Part shown: positions 47,991 to 58,287 of the stretch, piece by piece
Layout of the letters: each line of letters begins with the position of its first letter
Numbering within the stretch: the stretch's first letter is position 1
NCBI RefSeq assembly: GCF_000003815.2
Contig: NC_049992.1
Location: 7,906,353 to 7,970,352, forward strand
Reading direction: 5' to 3'
DNA length: 64,000 nucleotides
From: Branchiostoma floridae
Lineage: Eukaryota > Chordata > Leptocardii > Amphioxiformes > Branchiostomatidae
Notes under the pieces: model-generated
Told to the model about the DNA's origin: nothing
The model's input: only the letters and a program-made list of their open reading frames with translations
Databases searched by the model: none
Made by a program: the position numbers and the translations under genes

Positions 47991-49930
47991 TAATTTGGAG
48001 AATAATAACCTGAAGAACATAAATCTGGTCATAGACCTACATGCTGGCACTAATGCTATCGCTATGGCTAAGGCGGCGCTCAGTCGAGTCTTGTGACTAG
48101 TAGCAACACCAGAGGTGACCCACTTTTCCTGAGAAGTCTGTGAGCCTATCGGCGATGCCATCTATGTCACTTGGCTGGCGTCAGGACAAACCCACCGTCA
48201 CTTAGAAAATGCAGCGTAAAGAACCGTGTCTGTTGAATATATGTATCTATGCCACTTACACTGTCACTGATAGAGTGCGTGGGGCATGTACACACGGGTC
48301 ACTTCTTTGCCCTCCTTGTTCGTATGGTAGACATCGTAGAATTGTTCAGTCGCTACATAGGGTCCATATACAAAGGTTAAGTAGAATCCTGCTTCAGAAT
48401 TGTAGCAAAGTTAACAATACGAGCGTGATGCGATTGAATGTACATCGCTGTGGTTCTCTGAGCTAACTCTGTAGCTCTCTGTAGCCATGAACTACTCTGG
48501 CTCTCAACTACCTTAACGCCAATTGAATTTTGCAGGGTTAGGCATCTATCTAAAGGGAGGGAATCTACTTTCTATATAACCGAATAGGATATTTCTATAA
48601 TTAACATACATAGTACAATCTTCGATGAAGCTCATCTCGTTTTCTGTCGTATTTGAGTAAAAAAATTGATTGGCACATTATTTGCTCTAGAGGAGTCAGA
48701 AATGAATAGACAGTAATATTTTCAAAACATGCATTAATGACGAAATCATGTGAAACGTTTTCCCCACGACCTTTTCAAAGTCAGAAGAAACAGTCCATAA
48801 ACTGTCAGACCGAGAAAAAAAACGATACGTTCCATTTCCTTCAGCGAAAATGGGGCAGTCGTATAAGCAAGGGCAGGAATAACGCTTCTTGTAAATATCT
48901 TTTTAATGTTACATATTCCACGGTTTATTACTTGTATGTTATGTGGTGTGACCTGTTCTCTGACCGCGAGGACGGAAGACATATTTGCGTGCGAAACAAA
49001 AATCATCCCTAACGCGATCAAACGCTGACCCCGGTTATATCTCAGCAGAACATAACCGATAAATCCGCTCTACCATAAAAACGTGATACTCTTAAGACCA
49101 CACAGCCTTGATTTTATATGGATAGCATCCTCTGGAGACTTAAGATGTCATAAGGACAGTGAGCAAGGAAAAGGCCAGTCTATAAAAGAAAGAAGCATAG
49201 ATATTAGAAATAAATCTAATGAAGATGTTGGCATAAAGGTTGAGAAGTCGGCATCGCTACCTGTCTCGGTTGAGAGAATGTTTCTTTGTTCGTTTGTTTC
49301 GATCGTCATAAGAATGTACAAATTGTATGTAAATTCTATTCTTCCTGGAGTACATGCAAAAATCAAATACATAACATACAACACAAGTACGAATCAAGTA
49401 TAACATAAAGAAAACCGAAGCAAACTGAGATCTGAATTAGATCAAAGTTGTGAACTAAAAGATAATTAAGAGGGGTCAGAGGTCATAAAAATAATGTATC
49501 ACAAATTAAAAGATTGTACAGCAATATGATTACAACTATATACTGGGATAAAGTAAATAACAAAACACCAAACCATTAGTTGGTGGCCCTGAAGTAGATG
49601 TGTTTGAAAGAATCGATGTATTGATGCAAATTGCACCGACGGAGACTTCCAAATTTAACCTTTAATCATTTTCCCAGGAATATAGTGATGAGAATTTGAC
49701 GAATAATATACGGTGCGATATCCTATAAATACTTGACTCTTGGATTTAGAACAGAGCATTATTAAGTTATTGATTCCATTGGCTTCATGTCAGTTGCCAT
49801 CATTCTCTGTAGCGTTCAAACATTGACTTTTCGTTTTGGCGCAAACTGATATTGGGATACTAAAGTCTTGTACAGTTGATCATGGCTTAAAAATGCCAGA
49901 CGTATTATTTTTCTGCTTGCCTGCCTTAAG
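47991..49930. other. Intergenic DNA, nothing recognised
   Basis: No exon with a domain, no repeat visible by eye between the SINE at 47.99 kb and the MITE at 49.93 kb. Confidence 0.4.
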
Positions 49931-50142
49931 TTAAGGTGCGCTCCCACCGCACTTGTGTCAATCTTGCGTTTCCGATTTTTTTATAATTTAGATATTGCGT
50001 AATACGTAAAAGTATGACTTAGAAGACGACAAAATACACAAAAATAAAGAAAGTTCGTTCTTTATCTCTGAAATTCGTTGAGTATCTTTCGAACCCCGCA
50101 GTGGCGCAAGCTTGACAGAAGTGCGGTGGGAGCGCACCTTAA
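49931..50142. mobile_element. MITE family C copy 2 (perfect terminal repeats)
   Basis: 212 bp with perfect 24-bp terminal inverted repeats: TTAAGGTGCGCTCCCACCGC then ACTT, and the exact reverse complement at the right end. The TTAA at both tips could be a target duplication. The interior includes GATATTGCGTAATACGTAAA and TTTCGAACCCCGCAGTG, shared in reverse with 44887-45062. Confidence 0.88.
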
Positions 50143-50879
50143 GTGCGTAGGCCAGAGACAGGCTCCCTCGCTCCTCTCCGTTTTTTTTTACCAAGAGAGA
50201 ATTTAAAATCAATGCGCGCAGAGATGTTATCTAAAAGATGAAGCTTACACAGCCTAACTACGACCGACACAGGTCACAGGCGCTACAATAACGATCCCAA
50301 CAAATGTCAAGCGGTATTTCGTCTCGCCCTTGTTGCTAGAAGGGCTAATTTTGTCGGTAGTACAATCTTTCGGGGCGGACATTAAGGTGGGAATGTGGCT
50401 ATGCTACATCGCATTTAGCGGATAAGTTGTTTTACATGACCATAACTTTGTTCTGCGCAGTTTCCGTTGCCACCACTGAACGATAACGTTATGAGGTCGT
50501 GACGGTAAAAAAGACTGAAGCTATGCCGTTTGTCATTTTTGTTTAATGGTAGATGGCCAGTCACAGGGGTAGGAGGAACCCCAATACATTCTTGGCCGGA
50601 AGTCCTCCTAGGAGACGGATATACTCCCCACAAAAAACCTGCATCTGCTGGGGCCGTCTTCCGTGTGGCAGCTCCTACACCTGTGGGACTATGAGCGTTA
50701 GCAGACGAGAGGGTGGATAAGGAATTGCACACCCGTCCTTCATGTGCCTACTCCATTGTCTCTCGAAACAGAAGCATGCCAACAGCAACAAAAACAAAAA
50801 CAAGATAGCCAGTATTTGGTGCTGAGACAGAGTTTAAAATCAACGTTAGCGATCTTAAATGTAGATGAGTTGTAACGCG

Positions 50880-50952
50880 TCAAAACTGTCCAAAAGGACC
50901 TCTCAGGGGTGTGATATAAATAATCTGGTCTACATGGACAGGTGGTCACTAT
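50880..50952. mobile_element. GTGACCACC MITE, family D fragment (reverse)
   Basis: Reads on the minus strand as AGTGACCACCTGTCCATGTA then GACCAG, and ends near TTTTGACG; it is the terminal half of the family. Confidence 0.6.
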
Positions 50953-51693
50953 ATCAAAAGAAGTGATCAAAAGATGCTCACATTGTCGAGGTGAGGATGG
51001 GACTAGGTAAGGTAAGGATTACGTAGACGTGTACTCTCCGAGGTCGCGATTTCCCCACCAACCTCTGCTTGGGGAATAGTAGACTTGGTCACTTGCACGG
51101 GCCTGCCTGTATTTACAATACCAACTGTTGATTACAACAAACAAAGAAGTAGCTAGTGCAGATACAATGAATTCCAGAGTATGCGGTTTTGAGCATGACT
51201 ACTAATGAAATGTAGCATCGCTTCATTGCGAGAAGATTTGGTAGAGAGTCTTCTTTAAATGATAACATCAACTCTAATAATTCCACCGGGTGCCATAATA
51301 TCGCCACATCAAAAACATAGTTATAGACTTTATAGAGGCCTTCTGAAGATTGTCTTGAACAGCTAAATATACAGTTATATTAATGTATGTTTTTCATGTG
51401 GCGGTGTTATGGTATCCTGTGGAATCATGAGAGCTGATGCTAGACTGCGCATGCTAAGATGGAAAAGGCTAATAGGGACAATTCGACAACAACAGGGATG
51501 TATATTTAACCAATAGCGATCGAAGTCTCTGTCAACAGACATTGCGATGAGAATGCCAGGAACTATGCAGGGTGGTCTCTCATCTGATATTGCGATATTG
51601 AGTTTCAAGTCAATCCCAATCTATTGTACTTATGACATGAATCGACATTGATCTCTACCGGTAAAATCATCGAATCTCAGCGGCCAAATTGCA

Positions 51694-51908
51694 ATACTGT
51701 CAATGCAGAACCTTTCGCGGTGGTTTAATGTTCGCGGTTTACGCGTGGGCCGCTTCACTGCTGCGAACTTAAAACCACCGCGAACATTTTCCCATGGCAG
51801 TAAGAGACAACAGTGCATGGTGCTACCGCGAACATGAAACCACCGCGAAAAGTTTTTTCCCGCTACCGCGAAATTAAATCCCCGCGAACTTAAATACATT
51901 TACAGTAT
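51694..51908. mobile_element. Tc1/mariner-like MITE, family B copy 2
   Basis: About 215 bp, reverse orientation relative to the copy at 589-802. Starts ATACTGTCAATGCAG and ends CATTTACAGTAT. The interior has repeated AACCACCGCGAA motifs, matching the other copy. Better preserved than copy 1 in its CpG positions, suggesting it is younger. Confidence 0.8.
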
Positions 51909-52284
51909 CTCTATCCTGGCATGTATGTTTCCCAGAACATCACTGTGGGCATTGCAAGGACAACAAAGATGTAATACCACTTCAAGGACACTCCCCGTGG
52001 ATGAACTGTGCCGTTACTTTACCTAGGGGTTAGGGTGCGTGACACTACTATTTGTCTGGCTCAGTTTTACTCCGTTTCCGGCTGCTAGCGTGCCGTAGTT
52101 TCATCTCTCTTCCGTGTGGAAGTCTTAACGAAAACGGTGGGAAGATATGAGTCAGAGATAATCTTCCCACGAAGGATTAGTAGTGCTTTCTTCTGGGTAT
52201 TGTATAGTGGAGCCGAAGTCACAGTAAGATGGAGTATCTTTCAGTTCGCCTTCCTCATTAGAGGAAGACATGGTCAAAGAGTTT

Positions 52285-52580
52285 CTGTGGAACAGTGGTC
52301 AAGTGGGTTAGAGTGTTCACGTTGCATTCAGTCGGTCGTTAGTTCGATCCCAGGCCAAGTCATATCAAAGACTTTGAAATTGGCACATGCTGCTTTCTCT
52401 GCTTCGCACTCAGCATTTGGGAAAGCGTAGGGGAGTTTAAAACCAGAGGACTAGCCCCCTGCTGTAGTGGCGACACAAACTTTGTGTGGCCCAGGGCTAC
52501 AGAAATGGAGAAGGACACTGCCCTATACTCAATCTGGTGCGGGGAGGACGTTAACTTTCCTGATTATTCTATAAACATTT
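52285..52580 (+). mobile_element. tRNA-derived SINE
   Basis: A-box-like CAGTGGTCAAGTGGGTTAGA and B-box TTAGTTCGATCCCAGG (about 52338-52353), then a body with GCTTCGCACTCAGCATTTGG then GAAAGCG and a 3' part ending near CTATAAACATTTAA. Confidence 0.7.
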
Positions 52581-52584
52581 AATT

Positions 52585-52831
52585 TACCGTATGGAAATTT
52601 GACACTCATATTAAAAAGTACCATGTACTACTTTATCTTCACGGTACCAAACTTTCACGGTCTGAGAAAATTGAACTTGTTCTCGGAACTAAATGTTCAC
52701 TGTCGAGGCAAGTGCGCATGAAAAAAGTCTGTGAATTATTTTTTATCGGTAATGATAAGTTCACGTTACAGTCGTCACCGTGATAACCGTGAACATAACA
52801 GTACATTGAAAAAATCAGGAATTACAGTATT
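52585..52831. mobile_element. Possible third, diverged member of MITE family B
   Basis: Runs from taccgtatggaaa to ggaattacagtatt. The interior repeats cacggt/gttcac motifs (cttcacggtacc, tttcacggtc, gttcacgttacagtcgtcaccg), reminiscent of family B but not alignable by eye. A short piece with the same gataagttcacgtt-acagtc motif occurs at 22046-22090. Confidence 0.4.
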
Positions 52832-54344
52832 CTACTCCATGTACAGTTAATGTACATATGCCCGATATTCCTGTATATGATGATGTACGAGTTATCATTT
52901 TACAGTTACAAGTAAAACACGTTGTAACGTTACCACATGAACCGAGACATGGTTGCCAAAATGTGGCCCAACCATCCGCACAGACAGTAAGTAATGATGA
53001 TGAATCATCTCCCACCGATTTCATATTGTCACATAGTCAGCCTCATTTGTTTCAATAAAGCGATATGGTTTTTCCAATCAAGTTTACATTAATTTCTAAG
53101 TGAAACGGTGAGGACGGAGTGATGAACATGTTTGGACGATCTGTCTTGATGATCGAGTCAGCCGTAAATCGTGACAAATTGGACATTCATGTGGGGGACT
53201 CCGGGAAAACTCAGCTGTGCACGTATTTGAAGATTCCCCAATATCTTCATTTATTACAAACGCGCGGAAAGGAATATGACATACTAAAAGTGATGGCGTG
53301 CTATAGGTATGCAAATCAACTGCCATTAGAACGACAGAGGCGGAAATGCGAAATTTAAAAAAAAAAACAAGAACAGCTTGGTGTGGTGCATACCACCCCC
53401 TTCCGATGTCATCCTATATCGTCCATACATAAAATACAAGAATGTAAGACAACATATATCTAGTAGCTCCCTTTCCTGGTAACAGTCAGTTACACGGGTC
53501 TCTCATATCTATGTTTGAATGTTCAACGTTGACATATGGTGCTTAACGTAAAAGTAGTGGGGACGAGGGCACCTTTGATCAATTTAATTGCTCACGTGAC
53601 GGACTCACAAGGTCACGAGAAGTGACTGGTCAGTCGAATCTGAAGAAGGCTATTGTCGAGAATGTGGCTTTTCTTTTCTTTTTATTGAGTTGGAATACCG
53701 TATTGTTATCAACAATTATTCATGTGGTTTAAATGTTTTATATTAACTTCTTCACCAAACGCTTATAAAGCTTTCAGGAAGATAAATGGACAATTTTCGG
53801 TGCTCTAAAGTTGAAGTTTTGGAAAACACCCCAATAACCTTGTTCTATGCCTCTAACACATTATTATCTCGTACACATCAAAGGTTATCAATTTTAGATA
53901 TTGTTCATTACCTGTGCCGCAAGGTACCTGTAAATTTACAAAACTTACCAACATTTTCTGTAACCACATTGTTTGGCCGAAATTGAACTTTTCCATAAAT
54001 GTTCCTTTTTGGGAATTATTTGACACATCGAACTCGTACTCTCCATAATCCATCCTTCCCACATGAACGGTTTGATTTTTTTTACAAAGGGTACATGATA
54101 TATCCTAGCCTGTTTTATGGCGGATAAATCTCGGAAAGAAGTTGTCTTCGGATGCATTGGCCTTGTACAGTTCAGTGCCCACTGCATTTTTTCGCACCTG
54201 TAACGTGGGAAAGGTTATAAGAAGAATAGTACACACCACTTTCAACTTTTCACTTATATCCCATTTATCCCCGTCTAGAATACAGTCTAGATCCCTCTTC
54301 TAGACACTCTTCGTCTGTCCAGACACCCGTCTGGGCATCCATTT
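52832..54344. other. Intergenic DNA, nothing recognised
   Basis: AT-rich, with short open frames lacking any motif. It probably includes the 3' flank of the minus-strand secreted-protein gene. Confidence 0.4.
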
Positions 54345-54544
54345 GTAACGCTAGTTCACGTTTATCCGCGGGGTAACCTATATCCGTTGTTCTCAAAAGC
54401 GGGTATTTCGGGATATCAAGTTAACTGACGGTGGTTTCAAACTGCAATACTGCACGGTCGTTCACTTTATATCCCTAATAAGTACCCTGTTTTTAAATAC
54501 AACGGATATAGGTTACCCCGTAGATAAAGGTGAACTAGCGTTAC
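54345..54544. mobile_element. MITE family A copy 3, near the secreted-protein gene
   Basis: About 200 bp. Begins GTAACGCTAGTTCACGTTTA and ends GATAAAGGTGAACTAGCGTT then AC. The second inner arm (GGGGTAACCTATATCCGTTG / CAACGGATATAGGTTACCCC) is a 20-bp perfect inverted repeat. It ends about 200 bp downstream of the stop codon of the minus-strand gene. Confidence 0.85.
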
Positions 54545-54702
54545 CTGACCGTCTACTCCAAGAACGATTGGTCCGATGTTTCAAGTCTTTGAACACCACA
54601 GCATTGTACTAATCGTCAGCCATCTTGTTTGTTCTTTTGTTTTCACCGGCATTCAGTGGAGAGCCTTGGTATATAAGAGTACAGAACACTCCATGGTTTT
54701 TG

Positions 54703-54727
54703 CAAGGACGTAATATAAACGTCCTTG
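54703..54727 (-). other. Hairpin just 3' of the secreted-protein stop codon
   Basis: Perfect 9-bp stem CAAGGACGT / ACGTCCTTG with a 7-base AT loop, starting 23 bases after the stop codon at 54751. It would lie in the 3'UTR. It might be a post-transcriptional element or chance. Confidence 0.5.
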
Positions 54728-54750
54728 ATTAGTGGATAATCATTGGCGTC

Positions 54751-55499
54751 TTATTCCGGTTTTAAACAAGCCGTGTACTTGACCTTCCTCTCGAAAGGCG
54801 AGTGATTGGACGTTTCCAGCCGTTTGGTCACGTGCACCCTGTACTGCACGTCATCTCGTCCCCAGAACTTGCAGCGCGTCTGCATGTCGTACTTGCTCCG
54901 TCCGTCCATCATGGGCGGAAGTGCCACGCCCACACAGAAACTGGTGACGACACCCCTGTCTGTAGACGACTTGTGGGTGATCCTAGCTTTGGGGAGGATA
55001 CAGTTGGATCCGATCTGCATGTTACGTTCGCACTGGCACATTGTATGAGGGGTTCCTAGGTTACATGCTACATCCATTTGGCAGCTGACTACGTGAAGAA
55101 AGTTTTCCATGTTAACCGTGAGTTCCTCCCAAGGAACTGGCCCTTCCTTATCCGGAACGACTTCGTCCATGAGCAAGCTCCAAGAGCTGTCTTGCTGCTC
55201 GGATTCGCTGTGAACAAACCTACGGACGAACCTACGCAGCTTGTGTTTGTCGTACATTGTCTGTGCGATCGGTACCTGCCTTTGGACTAACGTCGCGAAG
55301 AAGGCTTGCTTACTCGACGTTCCTACAGTCGTCAAGTTCAACGCACTTTCCACTGGATTCTGCTGGCTGCTGGGGTGTGAGTCTGCGAGAAAGAACAGCC
55401 CTGCAAGCAGCATCTGAAGGAAAGCGGCTGTTGCAGCAGGCGGACTACCCCCTGGAAACATTCTCAAATCCATGGTCCTTCATCGAGGGTAGGGGCGCC
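54751..55499 (-). CDS. Secreted cysteine-containing protein, unknown family (240 residues)
   Basis: The longest clean open frame of the window: ATG at 55473, stop TAA at 54753-54751. A strong 3' splice site (pyrimidine-rich TTCTGTACTGTGTCTTTATC then CAG) lies 26 bases upstream at 55500, so this is the coding exon of a gene with a 5' noncoding exon. Residues 14-31 form a hydrophobic signal peptide (core LLAGLFFLA), cleaved near residue 32. Residues 76-86 are strongly basic (KHKLRRFVRRF), a possible proprotein-processing site. Eight cysteines sit in the C-terminal half at about 131, 137, 146, 148, 158, 180, 201 and 236, enough for four disulfides. Potential N-glycosylation sites are NLT (46) and NHS (223). 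I do not recognise the family; a lineage-specific secreted protein is likely. No AATAAA is seen close downstream. Confidence 0.72.
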
Positions 55500-56973
55500 C
55501 TGGATAAAGACACAGTACAGAAGGACAATTTATTAGGAATACACAATACAAGTCAACATATAATGTCCCAAGTTAAAAATAAGTTGAGCTAAAACGTCAC
55601 TTTTGTGTACTTCTTTTCGCTTTCAGTCGCCTTCTTTTCAAGTCACCAGACCAGACCGAAAAGGTACAAACCTTTTCTGACCAACTAACCCGTGAAACAA
55701 GTTATTCATCTTATTTTGGGCAGATTCATTTTTCTCCTTATTCAGTACAGGAGTGGTGGCCCGTGAAGACTCCAGACTGTGAAAAGCATAGCCCTCTTGT
55801 CAAAATCGATGTCACAACTCACACGGTTTGCGTCATTGAATTGAAGAATGGTGCATTCCGTGCACTTCTCTTTGCCATTTATCTTGCCTATGGGATTTCT
55901 GATCGCCTTAACTCTCTCTCGGGGAGCAGTGACCGTCCTCTAGGCATTATACCGCGACCTACAAGCAAAATGGCAAGTTTTGTGGTACAGCAACTAGCTT
56001 TTTGTTACCGCAAGCATTTTCCCGATACTTTTGCTGAAATGGGGCTCATTATTTGATCGTTTACAATCTGTCTTACATATTTGTTTCATTCAGAATCCAT
56101 TCTGTCATATGCTGGAGTTAGAAATGACCGATTTCAAAAACATGGATGTGCATGCCAAGGGATCATTAACGATTTGTCCAGTGCTATGACAACAGACCAT
56201 AATGATACCAGGATGTACAGAAAATGCGAAATGGGACACAGCATGACAATAGATTCTAAGAAAAGATGCGTCTGTTTTATGGCTTTATTACCTGCCGTTT
56301 GGTTTCTATAGCCTGGTTTAGCCGTTTGTTAGCCCATGTGTCTTCCTACAGTTTCTTCATGCTAGACACGTCGGGAACTCTGACAAAAAGTTAGATCAAA
56401 GGTCTCAGGTTGATGTACATGTACATGTGTTAAAGATTCCTGTCTTCAATTTCCTGATATATACATGTCTGTTGCCTTATGAGAGCACGAGGGGAAACGG
56501 ATAGACAGAATCAGCAAGAAATTCACAATGAATATAACAAGAAATTTAAAACAAAACAATGAATACAACAAGAAATTAAACAAGTGCTTTTAAAAAAGCT
56601 GGCATTTTGCCAATGTTTGCGTGTGTGAACGTTTTTTTCTAGTTATTAGAATGTCATATAAATAGAACAGAGTAACTAAACCTGATATTGGCGCATGGAG
56701 AGATTCACATATGTGCCTGAACTGCAGCAGATCTAGACGCCACCTGTTAAAATTTGCGTGAACTGCAGCAAATTTCACTACACATTGCCTGTTTTTGAGT
56801 GAGCTCTGTTGCGGGGCATTTTTAAGGTTTTTTTTTCGAATTTTTATTTCTATTCGGCAAAAAAAACGAAGCGGCGAATCTGTTAACCAAAGAAATAAAT
56901 TGGTGTGGCCAAATGGATGTAAAAATTAGTATTTTAATGGATGTAAAAAAGAAAAAAAAAAGTTGAAAAAAAT
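55500..56973 (-). other. Intron or 5' flank of the secreted-protein gene
   Basis: Directly upstream of a strong acceptor on the minus strand, so at least the part next to 55500 is intron. The plus-strand open frame at 55763-56056 has no recognised motif. Confidence 0.45.
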
Positions 56974-57045
56974 CTACCTCCCCGGATTCGAACCGGGTGC
57001 ATTGGTTTAGAATGCGTAAACTTTACCACTGCGCTAGTGCGAACA
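56974..57045 (-). pseudogene. tRNA-like pseudogene
   Basis: Minus strand shows an A-box-like TAGCGCAGTGGTAAAG, a perfect anticodon stem-loop (GCATT / AATGC around CTAAACC, nominal anticodon AAA) and a perfect T-arm (CCCGG TTCGAAT CCGGG), followed by a T-run that would stop Pol III. The acceptor halves do not pair, the D-stem is weak and the variable loop is one base, so it is a degraded tRNA or a tRNA-derived SINE head rather than a working tRNA. Confidence 0.6.
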
Positions 57046-57268
57046 TGTTGAAGAAATGCCTGTTTTAACAGGTATACAAATGTTTGGCATGGATTGAACA
57101 GGTCCGTTCATCTCAACATCACAACATCACAACGGCGACTACACTGGCCAGAAGGCATTTTGCGACTGCAAGTCGCAAAATGCAAAAAACTCAACATATT
57201 TCAAGTATGTAAGAGATCCTCGATTTCTTGTTTGTCGTGTAAATTATTCTCGGCACTGCATTTATAGC

Positions 57269-57519
57269 TTAAGGCCCCCTTTCCACTAGACGGCGATCGC
57301 ACTGCGCTCTCACTGCAACCTAAACAGGATAACTTATGTGTAATCTTCACTTTCACACTTGGTATATCATACAAAACGTAAAAATGTGACGACGACAAAA
57401 CACATAAGGTGTAAAAAAAATTCGTTTCTTTTCTATAGAATTCGTTGAGCGATCTGTCAAATTTTAGGTCGCAGAGAGAGCGTGGCGAGAGCACCGTCCT
57501 AGTGGAAAGGGGGTATTAC
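57269..57519. mobile_element. MITE family C copy 3
   Basis: Begins TTAAGGCCCCCTTTCCACTA then GACGG; the right end is the inverted CCGTCCTAGTGGAAAGGGGG. The interior shares GACGACGACAAAACACATAA and GAATTCGTTGAGCGATCTGT with family C, so the core is common although the tips differ. Confidence 0.75.
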
Positions 57520-58022
57520 CGACTGTGTTCTGTATATAAAGAGATATGGAGACATCACAGCATGTTAAACCCCATATACAGTATCATTTGTTATTCTCTG
57601 CGTGAGTCCCTACATTGGTGGGATAAAGCGAGGTTCAGCTCACAAATGTAGGTTTAACGACGCCCATGCGATTTCCTGTGTCACTGTCAATGTATAACTC
57701 ATGGAATCAATTGAGAAAAAGGGTACCATTTTCCATGCTGTGCGTCACATAAATCTCCTTGTCAATAAGACAACCCGTCAACAAATAGATTATCATTATT
57801 GTATTTAAAGGTACATGTACATGTATACACACCATAACGACATCTTCTGGCTCTCGAATAATCTCTATCAAGAGTGCATATTTCACAGAAAAGGTTATCA
57901 GAATAATACATAAAAGCTTCCTATAAAATCTTTCAAAAATACCATGTACGGTTAAACTACGGTTTGTTCAAATGCAAATTAAGGACACCAAAATAGTGAT
58001 TAGCAAATGTGTACTTCATTGC

Positions 58023-58287
58023 TAAAGCCCCCTTAACACGAGAGCAAGAATTAGCCGAAATGCCGTCGGAATGAAAATTCTTTTCTATTCCTGGCAATTC
58101 GTAGTGTATTCTAGAGACTTTTCATTCTGACGGCATTTTGGCTCACTCAGTCTCATGTGAAGGGAATAGAAGGTCCATTTGGAATTCCCACTCTGAATGG
58201 CCCCGAATGTTGCACGAATTTTGCAAATACTTCATTCCGGCTGGTTCTGCTTGATTCCTGCTAATTCGGTTTCAGTGTGAAGGCCGC
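58023..58287. mobile_element. Inverted-repeat element with GCCCCCTTAACAC tip
   Basis: Left arm GCCGAAATGCCGTCGGAATG is inverted at 58117-58145 as CATTCTGACGGCATTTTGGC. A second outer arm pair joins 58026-58075 with the right end (GAATTAGC... against CTAATTCGGTTTCAGTGTGA then AGGCC). It resembles family C in tip sequence but not in core. Confidence 0.6.
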
